Assembly (NCBI GenBank): GCA_028289345.1
Contig: JANQQL010000001.1
Location: forward strand, 410,080-474,079
Direction: 5' to 3'
DNA length: 64,000 bases
Source of the DNA: Planctomycetota bacterium
Lineage (GTDB): Bacteria; Planctomycetota; B15-G4; SIAN01
In this document: positions 35,717 to 43,795 of the stretch, piece after piece
Position numbering within the stretch: the first letter of the stretch is position 1
Layout: every line of letters begins with the position of its first letter
Notes under the pieces: model-generated
Databases searched by the model: none
Told to the model about the DNA's origin: nothing
What the model saw: the letters and a program-made list of their open reading frames with translations, nothing else
Program-made: the position numbers and the translations under genes

Positions 35717-38422
35717 ATGAGCACGGTCAAGAATCCAAAAGTCAATTCCATTCCTAGGTCAGTGATGAACAAAGACGCAGATCCCACCGAAACCAGAGAG
35801 TGGCAGGAATCCATCGAAGAAGTGATGAAGCGCCAGGGGCGTGGGCGCGCGGAGTTCCTGATCACACGACTCCTCGACTATGCGGGCAAGGTCGGCTTGG
35901 ACGTGCCTTACCCCATGAACACTCCCTACATCAACAGCATCCCGGTGCAGGAGCAGCCGGAGTATCCCGGCGACCGAGCCATTGAGCGACGCATCAAAAG
36001 CATCATTCGCTGGAATGCGATGGCCATGGTGGTTCGCGCCAATCGCAAGAGCGAGGGCATCGGCGGTCACATCTCGACCTATGCTTCCGCAGCGACGCTC
36101 TTGGAAGTGGGCTTCAATCACTTCTATCGCGCACGGACCGACAACACTGTGGGGGATTGCATTTACTTCCAGGGGCATGCCTCGCCCGGGATCTATGCCC
36201 GGGCCTACGTCGAAGGAAGATTGACCGAAAAGGACCTCGGCAACTTCCGTCGCGAGCTGGCGCCCGGAGGAGGCTTGTCCTCCTACCCCCACCCCTGGCT
36301 GATGCCGGAGTTCTGGGAGTTCCCTACGGTCTCCATGGGACTGACAGCGATCCAGGCGATCTATCAGGCGCGCTTCCACAAGTACTTGAAGGATCGAGGA
36401 ATCCTCGATTCCCGGGATGCCAAGATCTGGGCGTACATGGGCGACGGCGAGATGGACGAACCCGAGAGTCTGGGTGCCATCACCCTGGCCTCGCGGGAAA
36501 AGCTGGACAACCTGATCTTCGTGGTGAACTGCAACCTGCAACGATTGGATGGTCCGGTTCGCGGCAACGGCAAGGTGGTCCAGGAACTCGAAGCAGCGTT
36601 TCGCGGTGCCGGCTGGAACGTGATCAAGGTGCTGTGGGGTTCTGAATGGGATCCGCTTCTGGCCAATGACGACGAAGGCCTCCTCGTCCGCCGCATGGGC
36701 GAGGTCATCGATGGCCAGTACCAGAAGTACATCGTCGAGCCCGGCGAATACATCCGTCAGGATTTCTTCGGTGTGGAGCCGAAGCTGCTGGAGCTGGTCA
36801 AACACCTGTCCGACGACCAACTTCACAAACTGCGACGCGGCGGACACGACCCGTCCAAGGTCTATGCGGCCTACAAAGCCGCCACCAGCCACGAAGGAGG
36901 CCCCTCGGTCATCTTGGCCAAAACGGTCAAGGGCTATGGACTCGGCGAAGCCGGCGAAGGTCGAAACGTCAGCCATCAGCAGAAGAAGCTCAACGAAGAA
37001 GAGCTCCGCGAGTTCCGCGACCGGTTCGACATTCCGATCCCGGACAAAGACTTGGCGGACGCACCGTTCTATCGGCCCGACGACAACAGCGAAGAAGTCC
37101 AGTACCTGAGGGCGCGACGTCAGGCATTGGGCGGACGCGTTCCGCGGCGCACGGTGGTTTCCCAAACCCTCGACGTGCCGTCCCTGGACCTGCTGAAGGA
37201 CTTCTTGGCCGGCAGCGGCGAACGCTCGGTGTCGACCACGATGGCGTTCGTGCAGATGCTGGCCAAGTTGCTGAAGGAAAAAGAACTCGGCAAGCACATC
37301 GTACCGATCGTGCCCGACGAAGCGCGCACCTTCGGTTTGGAAGCGTTGTTCCGCACCTACGGCATCTATGCCAGCCAGGGACAGCTCTACGAACCGGTCG
37401 ACTCCCACCTACTGCTGTACTACCGGGAGGCCAAGAACGGACAGATTCTGGAAGAAGGCATCACCGAAGCCGGTTCCATGTGTTCGTTCATTGCGGCGGG
37501 CACGTCTTACGTCAATCAAGGCGTGCCGATGATCCCGTTCTTCATCTTCTATTCGATGTTCGGCTTCCAGCGGATCGGCGACCTGGCCTGGGCAGCCGGG
37601 GACCTGCGCACTCGTGGCTTCTTGCTTGGCGCGACCTCGGGACGAACGACTTTGGCAGGCGAGGGACTGCAGCACCAGGACGGCCACAGTCACATCTTGG
37701 CTTCCACCGTCCCCAACGTGATCAGCTACGACCCGGCCTTCGCCTACGAGCTCGCGGTGATCCTTCAGGACGGCATGCGTCGCATGTACGTCGAGAACGA
37801 AGACGTCTTCTACTACATCACTCTCGGCAACGAGAGCTATCCGATGCCGGCCATGCCGGAGCAAGCCAACGAGGGCATCCTCCAAGGGATGTACCGACTC
37901 ACCCAGTTCGAAAGTCAGGGAAAAAAGGGCCGCGTGCACCTGCTCGGCAGCGGCTCGATCCTGAACGAATCGGTCCGCGCCGGAGAAATCCTCGCCGAGA
38001 AATACGGCGTGAGTTCCGACGTGTGGAGCGTCACGAGCTACGGGGAACTACGTCGGGAAGCCCAGGACGTGGAGCGCTGGAACCTGCTGAACCCGACGAA
38101 GAAAGCCAAAACCCCGTACGTCACTCAGGCATTTGGAGATGACGATCAACCGATCGTGGCAGCGAGCGACTACATGCGCTCACTTTCCTACGCCATCCGA
38201 CCGTGGGTCAAACAACCGTACTTGGCACTCGGCACCGATGGCTTCGGACGCAGCGAGGATCGCAAGTCCCTGCGCGACTTCTTCGAGGTGAGCGCCGAGC
38301 ACATCGTGTGCGCCGCTCTCTGGCAACTCGCCCAAAAGGGCGACGTTCCGGCGAAGCGCGTGGCGGAAGCGTGGAAGGAATTCGGCATCGACACGGACGC
38401 TCCCCCACCCTGGACGGTGTGA
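35717..38422 (+). CDS. aceE: Pyruvate dehydrogenase E1 component, homodimeric type
   Basis: 901 residues, close to E. coli AceE (887). The thiamine diphosphate site is GDGEMDEPESLGAI followed by NCNLQRLDGPVRGNGK; other conserved segments are EGIGGHISTYASAATL and DGFGRSEDRKSLRDFFEV near the end. It decarboxylates pyruvate and acetylates the lipoyl E2. ATG 35717 has AGGAACAGG upstream. The genes for E2 and E3 are not in the window, so the complex is assembled from separate loci. Overlapping opposite-strand frames are shadows. Confidence 0.96.
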   Translation: MSTVKNPKVNSIPRSVMNKDADPTETREWQESIEEVMKRQGRGRAEFLITRLLDYAGKVGLDVPYPMNTPYINSIPVQEQPEYPGDRAIERRIKSIIRWNAMAMVVRANRKSEGIGGHISTYASAATLLEVGFNHFYRARTDNTVGDCIYFQGHASPGIYARAYVEGRLTEKDLGNFRRELAPGGGLSSYPHPWLMPEFWEFPTVSMGLTAIQAIYQARFHKYLKDRGILDSRDAKIWAYMGDGEMDEPESLGAITLASREKLDNLIFVVNCNLQRLDGPVRGNGKVVQELEAAFRGAGWNVIKVLWGSEWDPLLANDDEGLLVRRMGEVIDGQYQKYIVEPGEYIRQDFFGVEPKLLELVKHLSDDQLHKLRRGGHDPSKVYAAYKAATSHEGGPSVILAKTVKGYGLGEAGEGRNVSHQQKKLNEEELREFRDRFDIPIPDKDLADAPFYRPDDNSEEVQYLRARRQALGGRVPRRTVVSQTLDVPSLDLLKDFLAGSGERSVSTTMAFVQMLAKLLKEKELGKHIVPIVPDEARTFGLEALFRTYGIYASQGQLYEPVDSHLLLYYREAKNGQILEEGITEAGSMCSFIAAGTSYVNQGVPMIPFFIFYSMFGFQRIGDLAWAAGDLRTRGFLLGATSGRTTLAGEGLQHQDGHSHILASTVPNVISYDPAFAYELAVILQDGMRRMYVENEDVFYYITLGNESYPMPAMPEQANEGILQGMYRLTQFESQGKKGRVHLLGSGSILNESVRAGEILAEKYGVSSDVWSVTSYGELRREAQDVERWNLLNPTKKAKTPYVTQAFGDDDQPIVAASDYMRSLSYAIRPWVKQPYLALGTDGFGRSEDRKSLRDFFEVSAEHIVCAALWQLAQKGDVPAKRVAEAWKEFGIDTDAPPPWTV

Positions 38423-38452
38423 ACGGAAACGTTCTCTAGAAGTTGCCCGGCG

Positions 38453-39145
38453 GTGGCGCGCTCCGTGGAAGTGGCGGGAATCCGATTGGTTTGGCACACC
38501 TTGGTGCCAGGACGGCCTCCCCATGGCCTCGGGTTGTTCGTGCCGGAGAACCCGAACGATGTTCTCGAAAGTTTCACTGATGAAGAGTTCGTCGAGTCCG
38601 ACGAGCGCATGCCCTACTTTTCAACTCTTTGGCCGTCGGCGGAATCCCTGACCCGCGAGCTTCTCCGGGTTCCAGAAGCCTGGAACGGTCAGCGAGTTCT
38701 CGACTTGGGTTGTGGGGTCGGTGCCGTCGGCTTGGCCGCTGCTCGCCGTGGAGCTGCCGTGACCTTCCTGGACTGGGAACCCCGTGCCTTGGAGATCACC
38801 CGACGAAGCGTCGCGGCGCTCGACATCCCCGATGCGGAGTACGTGGCCGCCGATTGGCGAGAGTACGCTCCGGATCTTCCGTTCGAAAAAATCCTTGCCG
38901 CCGATGTGCTCTACGAAGCCCGCAACATCCCCGGAGTCGCCCGCTTCCTGGGCAAGGCACTTCGTCCTGGCGGAGAAGCGTGGATCGCCGATCCGGGAAG
39001 GAACCACGCCAAAGACTTTCCCGTGGCCGCCCGGGCGTCCGGTCTCACGGTCCTCGACCCGTTCGTTCTCCCCGCCCTGGACCACGGACACCAAGTGACG
39101 GTCCTTCGCGTTCAACGCCCGAGGGAGTCGATGAGCGCGAAGTGA
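38453..39145 (+). CDS. Class I SAM-dependent methyltransferase (Methyltransf_16-like)
   Basis: 230 residues. The SAM-binding motif VLDLGCGVGAVGLAAARRG at 82-100 is followed by FLDWEPRALE and the post-motif ILAADVLYEARN, typical of protein-lysine or nicotinamide-type METTL families. No signal peptide. GTG 38453 is the first start in frame, with weak ribosome-binding support. It sits 30 bases behind aceE; a hairpin of five base pairs (GAACG-GAAA-CGTTC) lies between. Target unknown; modification of a dehydrogenase subunit is only a guess from position. Confidence 0.8.
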   Translation: MARSVEVAGIRLVWHTLVPGRPPHGLGLFVPENPNDVLESFTDEEFVESDERMPYFSTLWPSAESLTRELLRVPEAWNGQRVLDLGCGVGAVGLAAARRGAAVTFLDWEPRALEITRRSVAALDIPDAEYVAADWREYAPDLPFEKILAADVLYEARNIPGVARFLGKALRPGGEAWIADPGRNHAKDFPVAARASGLTVLDPFVLPALDHGHQVTVLRVQRPRESMSAK

Positions 39146-39172
39146 TCCAGGGAGATCGCCGATCGGACTTCT

Positions 39173-40708
39173 TCATCGCCACGTCTTGCGGCGCTCGTCT
39201 CGATCACAACCGCGCGTGGGCCAAAGGACGACCTCGCACTCGACGGGACTCTTCACGACGGACACCGAACGCTGTTCGACTCGGTAGCCGGGCTTTTCCA
39301 CTCGCACCTGGTGGGACGTGTTGGCGACAACGAGGAACGTCCACCGCCCGAAGTCGGCGGTAGTGAAACGCGGCGATTCCCCGCTATCGAACACGAAGTT
39401 CGTCAAGGTCACCTCCGCCTCGAGCGGCTCGCCGCTGCACCCGTCGCGAACCTTGACATCAATCCGTGATTGCCCCAGCCGGTCGAACAGGTAGCGCCAT
39501 CCCCCTCGGTTGCGCGCTACGATCCCGGCGACATCGCTGAAGGCGGGCTCGAAGCTGGTCCCCGCTTCGACGATGAAGGAGTAGGTTCCCTGGTCCGCGT
39601 AGTACCAACTGGTGTCGTCACCGCTGAGCGCCCCGGCCGACGCCGGAGAAAACACGGCGTAGCGCGGCGTCGCGTCCACGGCATCGATGGCATCCGCCAT
39701 GCCGTTCATCATCTCGTCGATCACCGCGTGCTCCGGCATCAGATCACCGGGAGCTCCGTTGCTACACGCGTAGGGATAGTCGATGAACTGGCCGAATGAG
39801 TGGTAAGAGGTCGCCATCACGAACTGGTATCGATCCGCCAGCTGCATCATCGCCAAGGTTTCGAGCTCCGATGCCTCGGCCGGCCCAGGATAGGTCTGCG
39901 CGAAACTGCTGCACGAGGAGGTGAAGCCGCAACGGTCCGGCCCCCATCGATAGGGGTAGTTTCGATTGAGGTCGACGCCCACACAGCTCGGCGGATACGA
40001 CTGGCGGTTCTTTCGCCAGAAGGAATCCGCTTGAAACACGTGCGCGACACCATCGGGGTTGACCATCGGCACACAGATGATCTTGTAGGAGTTCACCCAC
40101 TCGGTGACGTCAGAGTCGCTGCCGTAGTCGTCGGTGAGGGACTGCACAACGTCCATGACGATGTGGGAGGTGGCTACTTCCCGGGCGTGATGTTGCCCGT
40201 TGAATAGGATGGCCGGCTCATCCTCGGGCTGGCCAGGACGATCGGAGATTTCCAATCCCCAGATGGTCCGATTCTCGAACGTGGTCCCCACGGGAAACGC
40301 GTGAACGAGGTCCGGATGGTCCGCCGCGGTCTGGAGGACGAGAGCTTCGATCTCGCCGGGATCGAAGTACTGGCTTTGGGTCTCCAGGGCCGGCTGCGAA
40401 CCCGTGCGCCGCCACTCCAAGCCGGAGCTCATGATCGGCAATAGGTCACGCACCGTCCCCCGAATCGTCACCCCGTGTCGCGTGGGCACCATGCCACACC
40501 GGTCCACGTCGTATCCTCGGGCGCGCACCCAATCTCCGAACGCTCGCATTCGGGACGCCGGACTCGGCGTGTCGACCGCCATGCCGGGGATGCTCAACTC
40601 GACTTGCCAAAGTTCCTCGGATCGGGTTTCTTGGGATTGGGCGGGCAATTCGCCCACCGAAAAAAGGACTCCAGCGAGCCCCCAGACAAGGAAACGCTTC
40701 GAAGACAT
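39173..40708 (-). CDS. Secreted M14 zinc carboxypeptidase
   Basis: 511 residues. A signal peptide (FLVWGLAGVLFSVGELPAQS) leads to a propeptide-like region (to about residue 120). The M14 domain has Zn ligands in GQHHAREVATSHI, the third ligand His in TSYHSFGQFIDYP, and catalytic Glu in YSFIVEAGTSFEP. VDLNRNYPYRWG is the substrate-carboxylate Asn-Arg motif. After residue 425 a carboxypeptidase-regulatory-like beta domain follows (KVRDGCSGEPLEAEVTL). It should remove C-terminal residues from extracellular peptides. Confidence 0.9.
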   Translation of the reverse strand: MSSKRFLVWGLAGVLFSVGELPAQSQETRSEELWQVELSIPGMAVDTPSPASRMRAFGDWVRARGYDVDRCGMVPTRHGVTIRGTVRDLLPIMSSGLEWRRTGSQPALETQSQYFDPGEIEALVLQTAADHPDLVHAFPVGTTFENRTIWGLEISDRPGQPEDEPAILFNGQHHAREVATSHIVMDVVQSLTDDYGSDSDVTEWVNSYKIICVPMVNPDGVAHVFQADSFWRKNRQSYPPSCVGVDLNRNYPYRWGPDRCGFTSSCSSFAQTYPGPAEASELETLAMMQLADRYQFVMATSYHSFGQFIDYPYACSNGAPGDLMPEHAVIDEMMNGMADAIDAVDATPRYAVFSPASAGALSGDDTSWYYADQGTYSFIVEAGTSFEPAFSDVAGIVARNRGGWRYLFDRLGQSRIDVKVRDGCSGEPLEAEVTLTNFVFDSGESPRFTTADFGRWTFLVVANTSHQVRVEKPGYRVEQRSVSVVKSPVECEVVLWPTRGCDRDERRKTWR

Positions 40709-40819
40709 GGGTTTGGTTTTCTTTCCAGAAATGAATCGAGGTTCTTTTCTAGCCGAGCGGCCGGGCCATTCGCCACAAGGCCTCACGAACCCAATGGGGA
40801 AGGAAGAGACTACCAGCTC

Positions 40820-41926
40820 GTGAAACGTGGAGTCGGGAAACACAACCAGAGACTCAGACGTCGGCGATTCCTCGCGTTGTTCCTTGGATTGCTGCTCACG
40901 GCAACCCTTCTTGAAACAGGAGTTCGGCTCCGACAGTCGTTGAAGTTCGGAAAAAGCTCATCCACTCTCTACGAGTTCACCGAAGTCAGTCCAGGGCTCC
41001 GCGGCTTGGTACCGGGAAGCCGCGCGGGCCGCATTCCGATCAACTCCCAAGGATTTCGTTCCCCGGAACTCGAGCCGGTGCGCACTCCTTCGAGAATCCG
41101 CGTTGCGTTCCTCGGAGGTTCGACCACGTTCTGCTCGGGAATCGAGCAGGAAGCACGGACCTGGCCCGCTCTGGTTGTTCAACGACTGGCCGAGCAATGG
41201 CCCGGTCTTCCGATGGACTACGTCAATGCGGGAGTTCCCGGCTACTCCTCCGAGACCTCCCTTCGCAACTTGAAAGCTCGCGTGGCACCGTGGAAGCCGG
41301 ATGTTCTGGTGATCTACCACGCCACCAACGATCTGGCTCGGGAGAGTCGGCGCATTGCCCAGGAACAGGGGGTTTGGCAAGAGTCCGCCCCCTCCTGGCT
41401 CGACACTCACTCGTTGGCGTGGTCGCTGATCCGCAAGAACCTGCCGCGCACGTCGTCTCCCTCGTCGATCCTGAATTGCCCAGTCCTGAATTGCCCAGTG
41501 GAGGATTTCGTCCCGGGATTCGAACAAAGCCTCGGGGCCTTGCTCGCGGAAGCAAAGCGAGTCACACCCGTGGTCGTCGTGGCCACGTTTCGCCACCGAG
41601 TTCGGTCGCACTTGTCGCCCGAGGAAAAGCGCGAGGCCTGCCGAACCAGCCGCCTCTACCTTCCCTTTCTCACCGAGGATCAACTGCTCGATTCGTTCCT
41701 CGCCTACAACCGCGCCATTCGAAAAGTCGCGAGTGCGCAACCCGTTCTTCTGGTGGAGGGAGAAGAGGAAACACCTGGAGACGCCACCCACTTCCTGGAT
41801 TCGGTGCACTTAACCCAACGCGGATGCCAGTTGCTCGCAGAGCGGATCGCTCGCGAACTCGGGGCCGCTCCAGAGTGGCTGCAGCTCGTCGCGGACAAAC
41901 AGTCTCGGCTGAGCGATTCGGACTGA
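40820..41926 (+). CDS. Membrane-anchored SGNH-hydrolase-like protein 3
   Basis: 368 residues from GTG 40820 (GGAAGGAAGAG upstream). A single N-terminal membrane anchor (FLALFLGLLLTATLLE) follows an Arg-rich start. Block I reads FLGGSTTFCSG (GGS rather than GDS), block II/III NAGVPGYSS and YHATNDL, and the C-terminal DSVHLTQRGC supplies Asp and His. A 15-base tandem duplication near 41470-41499 makes LNCPVLNCPV. The closest partners are convergent or divergent, so it is probably a single-gene unit. An envelope deacylase or acyltransferase role is likely. Confidence 0.75.
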   Translation: MKRGVGKHNQRLRRRRFLALFLGLLLTATLLETGVRLRQSLKFGKSSSTLYEFTEVSPGLRGLVPGSRAGRIPINSQGFRSPELEPVRTPSRIRVAFLGGSTTFCSGIEQEARTWPALVVQRLAEQWPGLPMDYVNAGVPGYSSETSLRNLKARVAPWKPDVLVIYHATNDLARESRRIAQEQGVWQESAPSWLDTHSLAWSLIRKNLPRTSSPSSILNCPVLNCPVEDFVPGFEQSLGALLAEAKRVTPVVVVATFRHRVRSHLSPEEKREACRTSRLYLPFLTEDQLLDSFLAYNRAIRKVASAQPVLLVEGEEETPGDATHFLDSVHLTQRGCQLLAERIARELGAAPEWLQLVADKQSRLSDSD

Positions 41927-41937
41927 TCCGCGGCCCG

Positions 41938-42420
41938 CTAGTAGCCCAGACCGTTCTTGCGCAAGTGCACGGAAGGCTCCCCGCTGCGATTCTGCTGAGC
42001 GCTGATCACTTTGCCAAAAACAACAATGTGATCCCCCGTCGCGTGCTCGCCAGTGATCTTGCACTCCAACCAGGCCAAGGCATCGCCCATCACCGGACAG
42101 CCTTCCGGCGCATCCTGGAAGGAGACGTGGTCGAACGCACTTTCCCCGGGATCGTAGTTTTTGAAGAACGGCCCCATCGCTCCGGAACTCTGTTGGTCGA
42201 GGATGGAAACTCCAAAGTACCCGTGCTCGCGCATCGCCACGAGATGATCACGCCCCTTGGCGACGGCAATGCACACCATCGGAGGCTCGAATCCCACTTG
42301 CATGAAGAGCGAACCCACGAAGCCGATCGGTGCCCCTCCCTCCCGGGAGGTGATGATGTACATGCCTTGGGGGATGCGCCCCAGGGCCAGGGCCAGCTGG
42401 GATTCGGCGGTTTCCGTCAT
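41938..42420 (-). CDS. Flavin reductase-like FMN-binding protein
   Basis: 160 residues of the flavin-reductase-like split-barrel family: MYIITSREGGAPIGFVGSLFMQVG at the N-terminus binds flavin and FGVSILDQQSS follows. Members reduce FMN with NAD(P)H or bind flavin for a partner oxygenase; no partner gene is apparent. GAGGGAGG before ATG 42420 is a strong ribosome-binding site. It lies 153 bases after the NamZ operon on the same strand and may be read from it. Confidence 0.82.
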   Translation of the reverse strand: MTETAESQLALALGRIPQGMYIITSREGGAPIGFVGSLFMQVGFEPPMVCIAVAKGRDHLVAMREHGYFGVSILDQQSSGAMGPFFKNYDPGESAFDHVSFQDAPEGCPVMGDALAWLECKITGEHATGDHIVVFGKVISAQQNRSGEPSVHLRKNGLGY

Positions 42421-42573
42421 GACTACCTCCCTCTCCGTGAAATTCGTTTGCCGTCCAGTCTACCGGCAAACCCCTGTTCGCCCCAATGCGTCGAAGGATT
42501 CGACCGAAAACGCGTTCGTGCCGCGGGGAACCAGAAGAGTTCGCAGCCCGGGCTCAAGCGGATTCGTTCAATG

Positions 42574-43764
42574 TCACGCCACGGGCGGGTACAGAAGGTC
42601 CTGCCCGACGTCGCGCCACCAGTCCTTCCCGGGATCCGTCAAGGTGTTCCGCTCGTCGCCGCTCATCGGATTCGCGCCCAACAGTGCTTTCCGAGCTCGG
42701 TCGCTGCCGGTGATGCAATCAAAAGGCACGAGCCGCTGCTCGTACTCGTAGGGAGGGTCCGTGAAGCACACTTGCTCTGGCCAAAGCGACCAGGCGGCGG
42801 CGAGCAAGGCATAGGTCAATCGGACGGGTTCGAAAACCCGAGCGTCGGTGACATGCAAGAACAACCCGCCGCACCGCTGCCCCGCCCATTTGCCAAACAT
42901 CGGTTCGAACTCCGTTGGCCGCGCGCGCACCCCTGCCAGCGTTCCCCGATCGCGGGCAACCTTCCACCATTGGTCAGGTTCGACGAAAGGCGCTCCGCAA
43001 ACTTCGAAGGGAGTGGTCGTTCCTCGCCCTTCCGACAAGTTGGTCCCTTCAAGGATGACTTGCCCGGGGTAAAGCATCACCCCTTCTCGTCTCGGCAGAT
43101 TCGGAGACGGCGGCGTCCAGGGAAGAGCGCAGTCCTCGTGCATCATCGCTCGTCGCCACCCCGTCATCGGAATGACTTCAAGGTCGGCGCCAACCTGCAA
43201 AGTCCGATTCAAGTACCTCGCCAACTCTCCGAGAGTGAGTCCGTGACGCAAGGGAATCGGAGCTTCGCCAACGAAGGTTTTGTAAGCGGGATCCAGACGA
43301 GCCCCTTCGGCTTTCTCCCCCCCGACCGGATTTGGCCGATCCAACACCACCACGCGAATCGAGCGTCTGGCACAAGTCCGCAGACACGCGAGCATGGTCC
43401 AGGCGAAGGTGTAAACCCGACAGCCAACGTCTTGCAAATCGATCACGAATGTTTCGAGTCCGGCCATCATCTCGTCGGTGGGCTCCCGAGTCTCGCTGTA
43501 CAGACTGTGAACCGGGATCTCGAGAGAGCCGTGACGACCGTGAGCCGACTCCACCATGTTGTCCTGCTTGTCTCCGTGAAGACCGTGCTGAGGGCTGAAC
43601 AATGCACCAACCCCACCGCCTGACCACTCTTGCAGAGATTCCCAGGTGGGCCGGAACGAAGCGTCGTGGGACGCTTGATTGACCAAAAGCCCAAGGCGTC
43701 CCCGGAGCCAATCGGGTCGGCAATCTCCCAGCACGTCTAGGCCAAGTTTCACGGTCGATGACAT
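42574..43764 (-). CDS. NamZ-like exo-beta-N-acetylmuramidase family (DUF1343), cytoplasmic variant
   Basis: 396 residues, DUF1343/GH171 fold: RLGLLVNQASHD, LFSPQHGLHGDKQDNM, FVIDLQDVGCRVYTFAWTM, VVVLDRPNPVGG and LYPGQVILEGTNLSEGRGT. No signal peptide is visible, unlike the NamZ part of the fusion upstream. In the SPEHG motif, Glu is replaced by Gln59, so chemistry or substrate may differ. GGAGGGGGG lies upstream of ATG 43764. Last structural gene of the symporter-NamZ operon, 31 bases after the metallopeptidase gene. It might act on imported muropeptide fragments. Confidence 0.85.
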   Translation of the reverse strand: MSSTVKLGLDVLGDCRPDWLRGRLGLLVNQASHDASFRPTWESLQEWSGGGVGALFSPQHGLHGDKQDNMVESAHGRHGSLEIPVHSLYSETREPTDEMMAGLETFVIDLQDVGCRVYTFAWTMLACLRTCARRSIRVVVLDRPNPVGGEKAEGARLDPAYKTFVGEAPIPLRHGLTLGELARYLNRTLQVGADLEVIPMTGWRRAMMHEDCALPWTPPSPNLPRREGVMLYPGQVILEGTNLSEGRGTTTPFEVCGAPFVEPDQWWKVARDRGTLAGVRARPTEFEPMFGKWAGQRCGGLFLHVTDARVFEPVRLTYALLAAAWSLWPEQVCFTDPPYEYEQRLVPFDCITGSDRARKALLGANPMSGDERNTLTDPGKDWWRDVGQDLLYPPVA

Positions 43765-43795
43765 CTTCGATCCGCCCCCCTCCTTCGAAGCCCGA

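Noticed and set aside
35759..37408. 549-codon minus-strand frame inside aceE
   Set aside because: The plus frame is an unmistakable pyruvate dehydrogenase E1; the antisense product has no motif.
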